From positions 19,367 to 83,366 of the forward strand of contig DATBDN010000113.1 of the NCBI GenBank assembly GCA_036269895.1: a DNA stretch of 64,000 bases. The letters are read 5' to 3'. Shown here in pieces: positions 1-7,248 of the stretch. The notes below the pieces were generated by a model, which did not search any database, had not been told where the DNA came from, and saw only the letters and a program-made list of their open reading frames with translations. A program made the translations under genes and the position numbers. The DNA comes from DATBDN01 sp036269895. Its GTDB lineage: Bacteria > Actinomycetota > Thermoleophilia > Solirubrobacterales > Thermoleophilaceae. The number at the start of each line of letters is the position of its first letter. The stretch's first letter is position 1.

Positions 1-95
1 GCCACTGCGGGCCGGACTGGGACAACTCGACGAGATACATCACGAGAAACCTAAAACCTTCCGCGGTCGCACGTCATCGGCCAAAATCCCTGGCC

Positions 96-761
96 GTGAT
101 TCGCATCGCCGTCATCGCCGCCGTGATCAGCGCCTTCTCCACCGCGTCCGACGCCCGCGTCGCACCGACGTTCCACTCGTCGGCCAAGCCGCTATCGGCC
201 TCCGTCAAAACGACGCTGAAGAAAAATCACTACTGGCACGCGGGCTGCCCGGTCGGGCTGTCGGACCTGCGCGTCCTGACCGTCACGCACCGGGGCTTCG
301 ACAAGCACAACCACAGCGGTCAGATCATCGTCAACAAGAGCGCCGCGGGGCCGCTCGCGCAGGTCTTCCACCGGCTCTACCTCCTCCACTTCCCGATCCG
401 GCACATGTCGATCGACAGCATGTACGTGCGCGGCCAGGAACCCAAGGACGGCGACGTCACCGGTTCGTTCTCATGCCGCGACGCGGTGCCATCACCTTGC
501 AGCGGCGGTCGCAGCACCGGCAACTGGTCGAACCACGCATACGGGCTCGCGGTGGACCTCGACCCGGTCGAAAACCCCTACGTGGGTTGTGGCATGAGCC
601 GCGACCGGCTGGCGCAGTCCTACCGCGACCGCTCACATCACCGGCCCGGGATGGTCACGGGGCAGGTCCGCAAGGCGTTCGCCTCGATCGGCTGGGGCTG
701 GGGCGGAGCCTGGTCCGGCAACACGAAGGACTACATGCACTTCTCGTTCAACGGCCACTAG
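96..761 (+). CDS. M15-like D-alanyl-D-alanine carboxypeptidase family protein
   Basis: Predicted secreted zinc peptidase of the M15/VanY-like group that would act on peptidoglycan peptides outside the membrane. The N-terminus is hydrophobic for about 15 residues and ends in a possible signal cleavage region near residue 20. The catalytic half carries SNHAYGLAVDLDP (His147 and Asp154 as zinc ligands) and a C-terminal DYMHFSF with His215 as third ligand; the GWGWGG motif before it is also typical. At 221 aa the domain is complete. The start is GTG, the first in frame after the window edge, with no obvious ribosome site. It converges on the PP2C phosphatase gene, 21 bp away. The family call is good; substrate specificity is inferred. 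Confidence 0.82.
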   Translation: MIRIAVIAAVISAFSTASDARVAPTFHSSAKPLSASVKTTLKKNHYWHAGCPVGLSDLRVLTVTHRGFDKHNHSGQIIVNKSAAGPLAQVFHRLYLLHFPIRHMSIDSMYVRGQEPKDGDVTGSFSCRDAVPSPCSGGRSTGNWSNHAYGLAVDLDPVENPYVGCGMSRDRLAQSYRDRSHHRPGMVTGQVRKAFASIGWGWGGAWSGNTKDYMHFSFNGH

Positions 762-782
762 GGGCGCATCCACGAGTCGCTC

Positions 783-2540
783 TCAGCTGGTCGCGGACGC
801 GTAGTGGTGGACGCTGAGCGCGTCCGCGTCGCGCCCGACCGCCTCGAGCACCACGATCACGATGTCGTCGCGGGCGTCCGAGCCGCCGGTCGCGCGCGAC
901 TCGAGGAACTCCGCCAGCCGCTCTCCCTCGAGGTCGTGCCCCTCCTCCAGCAGCGCAGCAAGGTCAAGTTCCGACAGCGTTACCTCGGGGGCGCGTGCAT
1001 CCGCGAGTCCATCCGTGTAGAGCACGAGCTTGTCGCCCACGGCCAGCGTCACTTGCGTGGAGACGTACTCCGCGTCCGGCACGACTCCGATCAGCGGACC
1101 ATGCTCCGCAACCGGCTCAACCGAGCCGGCCGAGCGCAGCACGAACGGCGCCGGATGCCCGCCGGATGCGAGCTCCAGTAAGAGCCGGTCGTCCGCGGGC
1201 GTCAGCTCGCCGAACAGGACGGTCAGGAAGCGATTCTCGACGCCCGCATCGCGGAGCACCGCCTCGTTCAGCAGCGACAGCGCCGCCGCCGGGCCGCGAT
1301 CGGCCACGGCTCGGATCGTGTACCGCGCAAGCGCGGTCAGCGCGGCAGCCTCCGGGCCCTTGCCGCAGACGTCGCCGACGGCGATTCCCCAACGGCCTGG
1401 TGCGATCGGGAACATGTCGTAGAAGTCGCCGCCCACATCCTGCCCCTCGGCCGCCGCGCGGTAACGGGCCGCCAGGTGGACACCCGGGATCTGCGGGATC
1501 GCGCGTGGGAGCAGGCTCTCCTGGAGCGTGCGCGCGATGTGCTGTGTGGACGCGTAGAGGCGCCGGTTCTCGAGCGCGAGCGCCGCGCGTCTGCCGAGGG
1601 TCTCGGCGAGCAGCAGGTCGCCCTTGTCGTACGGCACGTGCTCTTGCATGCGCAGCAGCGACAGCGCGCCGAAGGTGCGGCCGCGCGCCATGAGCGGGAC
1701 GACGATCGCCGAGCGATAGCGCAGCCGCCTCATCAACTCGAAATGCGCGTCGCCTTGCGCGAACTCCCGCAGTCGCTCGGCCGACATCTCGGGCAGCAGC
1801 GCCGAGCGCCCGCTGCGAAGCACCTGGGCGACGGGGTGCGGGCCGTGCGGGTCGAGCGGATGGTCGCGCCGCGTCTGCTCGAGTGCGGCGGCACGCTCGG
1901 GGTCGCTGCCCGCGGCGGCGACCGCGCCGCGTATCGAGCCATCGCCCGCCATCAGGTCGATCACCGCCAGCTCGGCGAGCTCCGGCACCGTCAGGCGCAC
2001 GAGCCGGCGCAGGGTTTCCTCGAGATCGAGCGAGATGTCGAGCGCGAGCCCGGCGTGCGCCAGGAACGCCAGCCGCTGTTGAAGCCGCTCGTTCTCGCGG
2101 GCGCCCGACTCGCGCTCGGTCAGGTCGCGCACGAACCCGGCGAACAACGGAGGGTCGACGTCCGGCAGGCGGGTGATCGTCAGCTCGACCTGGAACTCGG
2201 TGCCGTCGTTGCGGAGCCCTGTCAGGTCGACTCGCCGGTCCATGATGTGCGCCTCGCCGGTCTCGAGGTAGCGGGCGAACCCGGCGCGGTGCGCAGCCCG
2301 GTACGCGGGAGGGATGATCAGCGCGGCGAGCTCGTGCCCGACCGCCTCGTCCCAGCTGTAGCCGAAGACGTCCTCGGCCGCTGGATTCCAGTCGCGGATC
2401 AGCCCTTCGCCATCCATCACGATCACCGCGTCCAGGGCAGCAGAGAACACGCCTCCGGCAGGAAAGCCGCCCCCTTGCGCAAGCGTGTCGCTGTCGAGAT
2501 CGGCCGTGATTGATCGCCGCTCCACCCGGGAGCATGCCAC
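783..2540 (-). CDS. PAS-GAF-PP2C (SpoIIE/RsbU-like) serine phosphatase
   Basis: Cytosolic sensor phosphatase, probably acting on a STAS anti-sigma antagonist. Domains in order: PAS (about residues 33-140), GAF (about 165-325) and a SpoIIE-type PP2C domain (about 355-570). The metal-binding signatures are visible as GGDFYD near 371-376, GDVCGKG near 390-396, DGLADAR near 511-517 and a final RDDI near 558-561, so it should be active. The TetR stop codon is followed directly by TTG GTG; I chose the GTG because AAGG lies 7 nt before it, though the TTG is possible. It is the last gene of the thiolase-TetR-phosphatase operon. No switch kinase is adjacent; the only STAS gene seen is far away at 57.4 kb. 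Confidence 0.88.
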   Translation of the reverse strand: MACSRVERRSITADLDSDTLAQGGGFPAGGVFSAALDAVIVMDGEGLIRDWNPAAEDVFGYSWDEAVGHELAALIIPPAYRAAHRAGFARYLETGEAHIMDRRVDLTGLRNDGTEFQVELTITRLPDVDPPLFAGFVRDLTERESGARENERLQQRLAFLAHAGLALDISLDLEETLRRLVRLTVPELAELAVIDLMAGDGSIRGAVAAAGSDPERAAALEQTRRDHPLDPHGPHPVAQVLRSGRSALLPEMSAERLREFAQGDAHFELMRRLRYRSAIVVPLMARGRTFGALSLLRMQEHVPYDKGDLLLAETLGRRAALALENRRLYASTQHIARTLQESLLPRAIPQIPGVHLAARYRAAAEGQDVGGDFYDMFPIAPGRWGIAVGDVCGKGPEAAALTALARYTIRAVADRGPAAALSLLNEAVLRDAGVENRFLTVLFGELTPADDRLLLELASGGHPAPFVLRSAGSVEPVAEHGPLIGVVPDAEYVSTQVTLAVGDKLVLYTDGLADARAPEVTLSELDLAALLEEGHDLEGERLAEFLESRATGGSDARDDIVIVVLEAVGRDADALSVHHYASATS

Positions 2541-2543
2541 CAA

Positions 2544-3143
2544 TCAGCCTTGGCCGAGCACCCGCCGAACGGCACGCCGCGCGCGGCCGGTGGCGCGCCG
2601 ATCGTCCAGCAGCTGGAGCGACTGGTTCAGGCCCATCGCGATCGCCAGCAGCTCGAATGCGACCTGGTCGGGATCCGTGTTTGCCGGCAGGTCGCCCTGC
2701 TCGCGCGCGGTCGCCGCGTCGCGGCGGAGCTGGGCGCGCCACAGCTCCCAGCCGGCCTTGACCTCGTCGTGCAGTTCGCCGTCGCGGGCGTCCCACTCCG
2801 TCGAGACCGTGCACATGAAGCAGCCGCCCGCGAACGGCGAATTCGTGATGTGCGCAATCCAGGCGTCGCAGATCGCAAGCAGCCGCGGCATGCCGGCCGG
2901 CTTGTCCTCCGCCGGGCGCCACACTTGCTCGGCGAATATCGACTGCGCACGCCTTAGCGCAGCGCGTTGCAGGTCGGTCTTGTTGCCGAAGTGGCCGATG
3001 ACCCCGGCCTTGCTCATTCCGAGGTCATCGGCCAGCCGTCCGATCGTCACGCCCTCCAGCCCCTCGATCGACGCCGTCTGGACCGCACGCTCGACGATGG
3101 CTTTGCGGGTCTCCGCAGCCTGGGCGTTCGAGCGGCGTGGCAT
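2544..3143 (-). CDS. TetR/AcrR family transcriptional regulator
   Basis: One-component repressor of 199 aa. The N-terminal helix-turn-helix covers about residues 10-58 with the typical recognition stretch MSKAGVIGHFGNK. The C-terminal ligand domain contains FAGGCFMC, a motif common in one TetR subgroup whose ligands I cannot name. It lies 16 bp downstream of the thiolase gene and its stop codon abuts the phosphatase start, so it is translated from the middle of an operon. A 22-bp near-perfect palindrome at 4373-4394, just before the first gene, is the obvious candidate operator and would make the operon autoregulated. Operator assignment is inference. Confidence 0.88.
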   Translation of the reverse strand: MPRRSNAQAAETRKAIVERAVQTASIEGLEGVTIGRLADDLGMSKAGVIGHFGNKTDLQRAALRRAQSIFAEQVWRPAEDKPAGMPRLLAICDAWIAHITNSPFAGGCFMCTVSTEWDARDGELHDEVKAGWELWRAQLRRDAATAREQGDLPANTDPDQVAFELLAIAMGLNQSLQLLDDRRATGRARRAVRRVLGQG

Positions 3144-3159
3144 CGGCTCGTTATACGCG

Positions 3160-4371
3160 TCAGATGCGCTGGATGAGCGTGCCGGTGCCGGTGCCGCCGG
3201 CGGTGCACATCGTGACGAGCCCGATCTCCTTGTCGGAACGCTCGAGCTCGTGCAGCAGCGTTGTGATCAGGCGCGCGCCGCTCGACCCGAGCGGATGTCC
3301 GAGCGCCAGTGCGCCGCCGTTCACGTTGACGCGGTCCCAGTCCGGGTTCAGCTCGCGCCGCCATGCGGCGACCACCGAGCTGAACGCCTCGTTGATCTCG
3401 AAGAGGTCGATGTCGTCGACCGTCATCCCGTTGCGCTCCAGCAGCTTCTGGGTCGCCGGGATCGGGCCGGTGAGCATGATCACCGGGTCCACGCCGACGG
3501 TCGTCTGGTCGAGGATGCGGGCGCGCGGCTTCAGGCCGAGCGCATCGGCGCTCTCGCGTGCCATGAGCAACACCGAAGCCGCGCCGTCGGAGATCTGCGA
3601 CGAGTTCGCCGCGGTGATCTTCAGGTTGTCGGCGCCACCGACGTAGTCGGCCGCCATCGGGAAGGCGGGCTTGAGCGCGGCCATCGCCTCCAGCGACGTG
3701 TCGGGGCGAATGCCTTGGTCGGCGACGGCCTGCGTGCCGTTCACCTGGATCGGCACGATCTCCCGTTCGAAGCGTCCCTCCTCGGTCGCGCAGTGCGCCA
3801 GCTGGTGTGAGCGGAGGCCGATCTCGTCGAGCTCGGACCGCGGCAGCTCCCACTTGGCCGCGATCATCTCGGCCGAGATGCCCTGCGGAACGAGCGCGTA
3901 GCGCTCCAGCAGCTGCGGCGGGAACGGCACGCCGAATTCATCAGGGTGCGCCACGTTCGAGCCCATCGGGATGCGCCCCATGTGCTCCACGCCCGCGCCG
4001 ATCATCACGTCGTGCACGCCCATCGCGATCAGGCCGGCGGCGAACTCGGTGGCGGACTGCGCCGAGCCGCACTGGCGATCGATCGTCGCAGCGGGTGTCT
4101 CGGCCGGCAGGCCGGCCTGCAGCCAGGCGTTGCGCGCGATGTTGTTCGACTGCTCGCCCACCTGCGAGACGGCACCGGCCACGACGTCCTCGACGAGCGA
4201 CGGCTCGATGCCCACGCGGTCGATCACGGCCTTGTAGGTCTCCCCGAGCAGCGTGTTCGGGTGGATGTCCTTGTAGATGCCCTTTTCGCGGTGGCCGCGC
4301 CCGATCGGCGTGCGTGCAGCCTCGACGATGACGACCTCGCGACCCTGCAGTCTCGTGCTCATGCAGGGCAT
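3160..4371 (-). CDS. Acetyl-CoA C-acetyltransferase / thiolase
   Basis: Thiolase-fold enzyme that condenses or cleaves acyl-CoA with acetyl-CoA in fatty-acid or related beta-oxidation. The nucleophile is Cys101 in DRQCGSAQ, the catalytic His359 is in GHPLGSSG, and the second Cys389 is in the C-terminal CTAGGTGTG; NEAF is also present. Length 403 aa is normal. The start is uncertain: ATG at 4371 or the ATG nine bases on (MSTRL); neither has a good ribosome site, so a leaderless transcript is possible. The palindromic operator sits right against the start. First gene of the operon with TetR and the PP2C phosphatase. Confidence 0.93.
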   Translation of the reverse strand: MPCMSTRLQGREVVIVEAARTPIGRGHREKGIYKDIHPNTLLGETYKAVIDRVGIEPSLVEDVVAGAVSQVGEQSNNIARNAWLQAGLPAETPAATIDRQCGSAQSATEFAAGLIAMGVHDVMIGAGVEHMGRIPMGSNVAHPDEFGVPFPPQLLERYALVPQGISAEMIAAKWELPRSELDEIGLRSHQLAHCATEEGRFEREIVPIQVNGTQAVADQGIRPDTSLEAMAALKPAFPMAADYVGGADNLKITAANSSQISDGAASVLLMARESADALGLKPRARILDQTTVGVDPVIMLTGPIPATQKLLERNGMTVDDIDLFEINEAFSSVVAAWRRELNPDWDRVNVNGGALALGHPLGSSGARLITTLLHELERSDKEIGLVTMCTAGGTGTGTLIQRI

Positions 4372-4372
4372 G

Positions 4373-4394
4373 TTAGCGAACGATCGTTAGCTAA
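4373..4394. promoter_or_regulatory. Candidate TetR operator upstream of thiolase operon
   Basis: A 22-bp inverted repeat centred on AACGATCGTT, with 10 of 11 half-site pairs complementary (one mismatch). It ends one base before the upstream thiolase start codon. TetR proteins bind palindromes of about this length as dimers, and a tetR gene is in the operon behind it. Direct observation of the palindrome; the regulator assignment is inference. Confidence 0.65.
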
Positions 4395-4438
4395 TCACCC
4401 CGAGGATCACTCAAAAGAGTGGTGTGGAGCCGTCGTAG

Positions 4439-4461
4439 TACGATTGTTGCTAGCGCAACAA
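4439..4461 (+). promoter_or_regulatory. MarR-type box (site 1) with -10 element
   Basis: A TACGAT hexamer at 4439-4444 is followed at once by TGTTGC-TAGC-GCAACA at 4445-4460. The arms extend one base on each side (TTGTTGC/GCAACAA). It lies 20 bp upstream of the ATG at 4482. The same arm sequence and 4-bp spacing occur at 37313-37328, and a variant at 39074-39089 next to a marR gene. I see no good -35. Binding just downstream of a -10 would block transcription initiation. Confidence 0.6.
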
Positions 4462-4481
4462 CCATGAGGAGGAGGCGGCGC

Positions 4482-5021
4482 ATGAAGATCACAGTCGTAG
4501 GGCGGGGCAACGTGGGCGGTGGGCTTGCAAAGCACTGGCAGGGGGCGGGGCATGACGTGACGACGCTCGGGCGCGACGGGGGCGACGCCGCCGACGCGGA
4601 CGTCGTAGTCGTGTCGGTGCCGTCCGGCGCGATCGCCGAAGCGCTCGGCAAGGTCAGCGGGATCGAGGGGAAGACCGTGATCGAGACCATGAATGCGTTT
4701 CACGGTCGCGACGAGGGCTTCGAATCGCTCACGCACGAGGTGAAGTCGATAGTGGGCGGGCCCGTCGCGAAGTCCTTCAACATCAACTTCGCCACCCTCT
4801 ACGACCGGCTCGACCAGCAACCGCAGAAGCCGGGGAACTTCTACGTGGCCGAGGACGAGGCGCGCGAGGTGACCGAACAGCTGATCCGCGACGCCGGCTA
4901 CGACCCGATCAACGTCGGCGGGCTCGAGAACGCGCGCCTGCTCGAAGACCAGATCAGCTTCATCATGGCCATCGCGCAGGCGGGGCTCGGTCAGGGCTTC
5001 TACCGCTACTGGGCGCCGTAG
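4482..5021 (+). CDS. NAD(P)-binding F420-reductase-like protein
   Basis: Rossmann-fold protein of 179 aa resembling NADPH:F420 oxidoreductases and related NAD(P)-binding domains. MKITVVGRGNVGGGLAKHW is the dinucleotide-binding loop, followed by VVVVSVPSGAIAEAL and GGPVAKSFN. I chose ATG 4482 because AGGAGGAGG precedes it by 6 nt; a longer in-frame reading from 4419 runs through the operator. The stop codon overlaps the GTG of the LLM oxidoreductase by one base, so the two are translationally coupled. A plausible job is supplying reduced cofactor to that oxidoreductase. It is shorter than a full F420:NADP reductase (about 220 aa), so the cofactor is uncertain. Confidence 0.8.
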   Translation: MKITVVGRGNVGGGLAKHWQGAGHDVTTLGRDGGDAADADVVVVSVPSGAIAEALGKVSGIEGKTVIETMNAFHGRDEGFESLTHEVKSIVGGPVAKSFNINFATLYDRLDQQPQKPGNFYVAEDEAREVTEQLIRDAGYDPINVGGLENARLLEDQISFIMAIAQAGLGQGFYRYWAP

Positions 5022-6052
5022 TGGAGATCGGCGTCTACACGTTCGGCGAGGCGACGGTCGACGGCGCCGCCGCGCGCCTGCGCGACCTGGTCGAGGAGAT
5101 CGAGTTGGCCGACCAGGTCGGGCTGGACGTGTTCGGCGTGGGGGAGCACCACCGGCCTGACTTCGCGGTCTCGGCTCCCGCGATCGTGTTGGCCGCGGCC
5201 GCCGAGCGCACGGAGCGCATCCGGCTGTCCAGCGCCGTCAGCGTGATCAGCTCGGACGACCCGATTCGGGTCTTCCAGGACTTCGCCACGCTCGACCTGC
5301 TGAGCGACGGCCGCGCCGAGATCATGGCCGGGCGCGGCTCGTTCATCGAGTCGTTCCCGCTGTTCGGGTACGACCTCGACGACTACGACGAGCTCTTCGC
5401 GGAGAAGCTCGAGCTGCTGCTGGAGGCGCGCACGAACGAGATCGTCTACTGGCCGGGCACGACCCACACGCAGCGAATCGAGAACCGCGGCGTCTACCCG
5501 CGGCCGCTCCAGGATCCGCTGCCGGTGTGGATCGCCGTCGGCGGCACCCCGCAGTCGGTCGCACGCGCGGGCATCCTCGGTTTGCCGTTGGCGCTGGCGA
5601 TCATCGGCGGACAGCCGGCTCGCTTTGCGCCGCTGATCGAGCTGTACCGGCGCGCCGCCACCGACGTCGGCAATCACGGCGACTCGCTGCCGGTGAGCAT
5701 CAACTCACACGCGTTCGTGGCGGACACGTCGAAGAAGGCGGCCGACGTCTTCTTCCCCGGCTACGCCGAGGTGATGTCGCGCATCGGGCGCGAGCGCGGA
5801 TGGCCGCCGCTGACTCGCGAGCAGTTCGAGGCGGGACGCCAGCCCGGCGGCCACCTGCTGGTGGGCAGCCCGCAGGAGGTCACCGAGAAGATCCTCGAGC
5901 AATACGAGATCTTCAAGCACGACCGCTTCCTGGCGCAGCTGAGCGTCGGGCCGATGCCGCACGCCGACCTGATGCGCGCAATCGAGTTGCTGGGCACGGA
6001 GGTGGCCCCGGCGGTACGTAAGGAGATTGGGTCGACGCGACAGCCCGCATGA
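5021..6052 (+). CDS. LLM class flavin/F420-dependent oxidoreductase
   Basis: Bacterial-luciferase-like TIM-barrel oxidoreductase of 343 aa using FMN or F420. Typical features are MEIGVYTFGE at the start, GVGEHHRPDFAVSAPAIVLAAAA, TERIRLSSAVSVISSDDP, and the substrate/cofactor region LDLLSDGRAEIMAGRGSF. VGSPQEVTEKIL near the C-terminus is the usual family ending. Starts at GTG overlapping the preceding stop. A dispersed palindrome begins 27 bp past its stop. Under the same putative MarR box family as the second LLM gene at 39.1 kb. Substrate unknown. Confidence 0.9.
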   Translation: MEIGVYTFGEATVDGAAARLRDLVEEIELADQVGLDVFGVGEHHRPDFAVSAPAIVLAAAAERTERIRLSSAVSVISSDDPIRVFQDFATLDLLSDGRAEIMAGRGSFIESFPLFGYDLDDYDELFAEKLELLLEARTNEIVYWPGTTHTQRIENRGVYPRPLQDPLPVWIAVGGTPQSVARAGILGLPLALAIIGGQPARFAPLIELYRRAATDVGNHGDSLPVSINSHAFVADTSKKAADVFFPGYAEVMSRIGRERGWPPLTREQFEAGRQPGGHLLVGSPQEVTEKILEQYEIFKHDRFLAQLSVGPMPHADLMRAIELLGTEVAPAVRKEIGSTRQPA

Positions 6053-6078
6053 CCGCGGGCAGTCGCATGACCTTCGGC

Positions 6079-6109
6079 GTAACAACAGGGGACAGTCCCC
6101 TTTTGTTAC
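6079..6109. repeat. Dispersed palindrome A (GGGGACAGTCCCC core)
   Basis: A 31-bp palindrome with one mismatch: outer arms GTAACAA/TTGTTAC and inner arms AGGGGAC/GTCCCCT around a single A. It lies between the convergent LLM and transglycosylase genes, just beyond both stops. Related elements occur at 14536, 48133 and 54864. It could fold as a terminator hairpin and resembles REP or MITE-like repeats; no transposase is in the window. Confidence 0.8.
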
Positions 6110-6113
6110 AGCG

Positions 6114-6764
6114 CTACGCGCCGCAGGACCATTCGGATGAGTGCACCGCGCTCATTCCGCGCAGGGCCTGCGCGCCGATTCGGATCTGCGCGAAGGCGTT
6201 GCTCAGGGACGGGTGGCGCGGCAGCCGACCAGTGAGGACGACGACCACATGCTGACGCCGCGGAGTGGTGCGGCGGCGGACCTTGCGGCCATCCGAGTAA
6301 TGAGTGACGCGCGCGTCGTGTACGCGCCGGCTCTTGGTGCGGACGAGCTTGATCTTGTGCGACTTGATCGTGCTCATGCCGCGGTAGAACGTGCCCGCTG
6401 AGAACTGCAGGACGCCCGAGTACTGCCCATTGGTCGCCCACCAGTGGTAGCGCGACTCGCAGCCGACGCGGCGTGCAAGGCTCGCGGCCGAGACGTTCCA
6501 GCGGCGCGCCTCGTTGCGAATGATCTCGTGCACCTGGCCCGGCGTGGGGTGGGCCCACGGGCGGAAATTGCGGTGCACGACCTTCTTGCGTGGTGCCTTC
6601 CAGCTATCGACCTTCACGACCGACGCGGTCGCGGTCGGGGCGCCGGAAGCCTTCGCATCATCGGCCTGCGCGCGTGGCGCGACCGCGAAGGCAAGGGCGA
6701 TTACAACCGCCACGAGGGCGGCCAAGGCAGGTATCAGTGCTGCGTGTCTTCGTCGAATTTCCAT
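6114..6764 (-). CDS. Secreted lysozyme-like transglycosylase domain protein
   Basis: Exported protein of 216 aa. A positively charged start and a hydrophobic stretch at residues 8-30 form a signal peptide or anchor. The region from about residue 75 fits a soluble lytic transglycosylase fold: GCESRYHWW supplies the probable catalytic Glu103, followed by NGQYSGVLQFSAGTFYRGM. The tail is basic and histidine-rich. It probably cleaves peptidoglycan glycan strands during growth or resuscitation, as in Rpf-like and SLT proteins; that role is inferred. GAACCTCCTGTCGG on the plus strand places an AGGAGG ribosome site about 7 nt before the ATG. The 5' leader is long and full of hairpins. Confidence 0.75.
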   Translation of the reverse strand: MEIRRRHAALIPALAALVAVVIALAFAVAPRAQADDAKASGAPTATASVVKVDSWKAPRKKVVHRNFRPWAHPTPGQVHEIIRNEARRWNVSAASLARRVGCESRYHWWATNGQYSGVLQFSAGTFYRGMSTIKSHKIKLVRTKSRRVHDARVTHYSDGRKVRRRTTPRRQHVVVVLTGRLPRHPSLSNAFAQIRIGAQALRGMSAVHSSEWSCGA

Positions 6765-6935
6765 GTCGAACCTCCTGTCGGTGGGCGCGCACGAACGACC
6801 GGACAGGAGGTCCGGCGACTACAGGCACACACCCGATGGGTGTTTCGCACGCGCGCAAATGCGCGTGCAGGGAGGAATCCGAGGGCGTCAATGGAGGGGC
6901 CCTCCAGTTCTCCCGCAAGCCTTAGGTGAGCAGGC
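6765..6935 (-). ncRNA. Structured 5' leader of the transglycosylase gene
   Basis: Read on the minus strand, the leader contains a 15-bp perfect palindrome (6892-6906, TGGAGGGGCCCTCCA), GCACGCGC/GCGCGTGC around an ATTT loop near 6848-6870, ACACCC/GGGTGT near 6828-6843, and CCGGAC/GTCCGG around CTCCT near 6799-6815. The ribosome site follows the last hairpin. In Actinobacteria cell-wall hydrolase genes are often preceded by c-di-AMP riboswitches, but I cannot match the ydaO consensus here, so it is listed only as a candidate cis-regulatory RNA. Confidence 0.4.
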
Positions 6936-6951
6936 GGATTGAGAACCCTAT

Positions 6952-7248
6952 GTGCGGCCTGTCACATTGCAAGACTTCGCCCAGGTGAGGGACCTGGTCC
7001 TGAAACGTGTCCGATCGGTGCCGCCGGGGCACGTGACTACCTACGGAGATCTGTGGCCGGGTGCGCCACGGGCGGCGGGCGCGGTTCTCGCCGGGTGCGA
7101 CGATCCACGCGTACCGTGGCAGCGGATCGTCAGGGCCGACGGCTCACTGCCCAAGGGCGACCGTCAGCGCGAGTTGCTCGAGGCCGAAGGAGTGCCATTC
7201 CGCGGCCAGCGCGTCGACATGCGCGCGGCGTGGATGCCGGTCACGTAG
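6952..7248 (+). CDS. Alkyltransferase-like (ATL) DNA-repair protein
   Basis: A 98-aa MGMT-like DNA-binding domain. VPPGHVTTYGDL and PRAAGAVLAG match the helix-turn-helix and arginine-finger region of O6-alkylguanine transferases, but the active-site PCHRV is replaced by VPWQRIV, with Trp where the alkyl-accepting Cys should be. That substitution defines ATL proteins, which bind O6-alkylguanine and hand it to nucleotide excision repair rather than repairing it themselves. Start GTG. It is divergent from the transglycosylase gene and overlaps the stop of the convergent MDR reductase by a few bases. A conventional but frameshifted MGMT gene is at 54.9 kb. Confidence 0.87.
   Translation: MRPVTLQDFAQVRDLVLKRVRSVPPGHVTTYGDLWPGAPRAAGAVLAGCDDPRVPWQRIVRADGSLPKGDRQRELLEAEGVPFRGQRVDMRAAWMPVT

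Noticed and set aside
1117..2922. 601-codon frame antisense-like to the PP2C and TetR genes' true frames
   Set aside because: Arg/Ala/Pro-rich shadow typical of alternate frames in GC-rich DNA.
6049..6255. 68-aa plus-strand frame across palindrome A
   Set aside because: It is translated from the repeat and antisense to the transglycosylase; no ribosome site or family.
6765..6935. c-di-AMP (ydaO) riboswitch assignment
   Set aside because: The gene context fits, but I cannot place the conserved sequence blocks of the consensus, so only a structured leader is reported.
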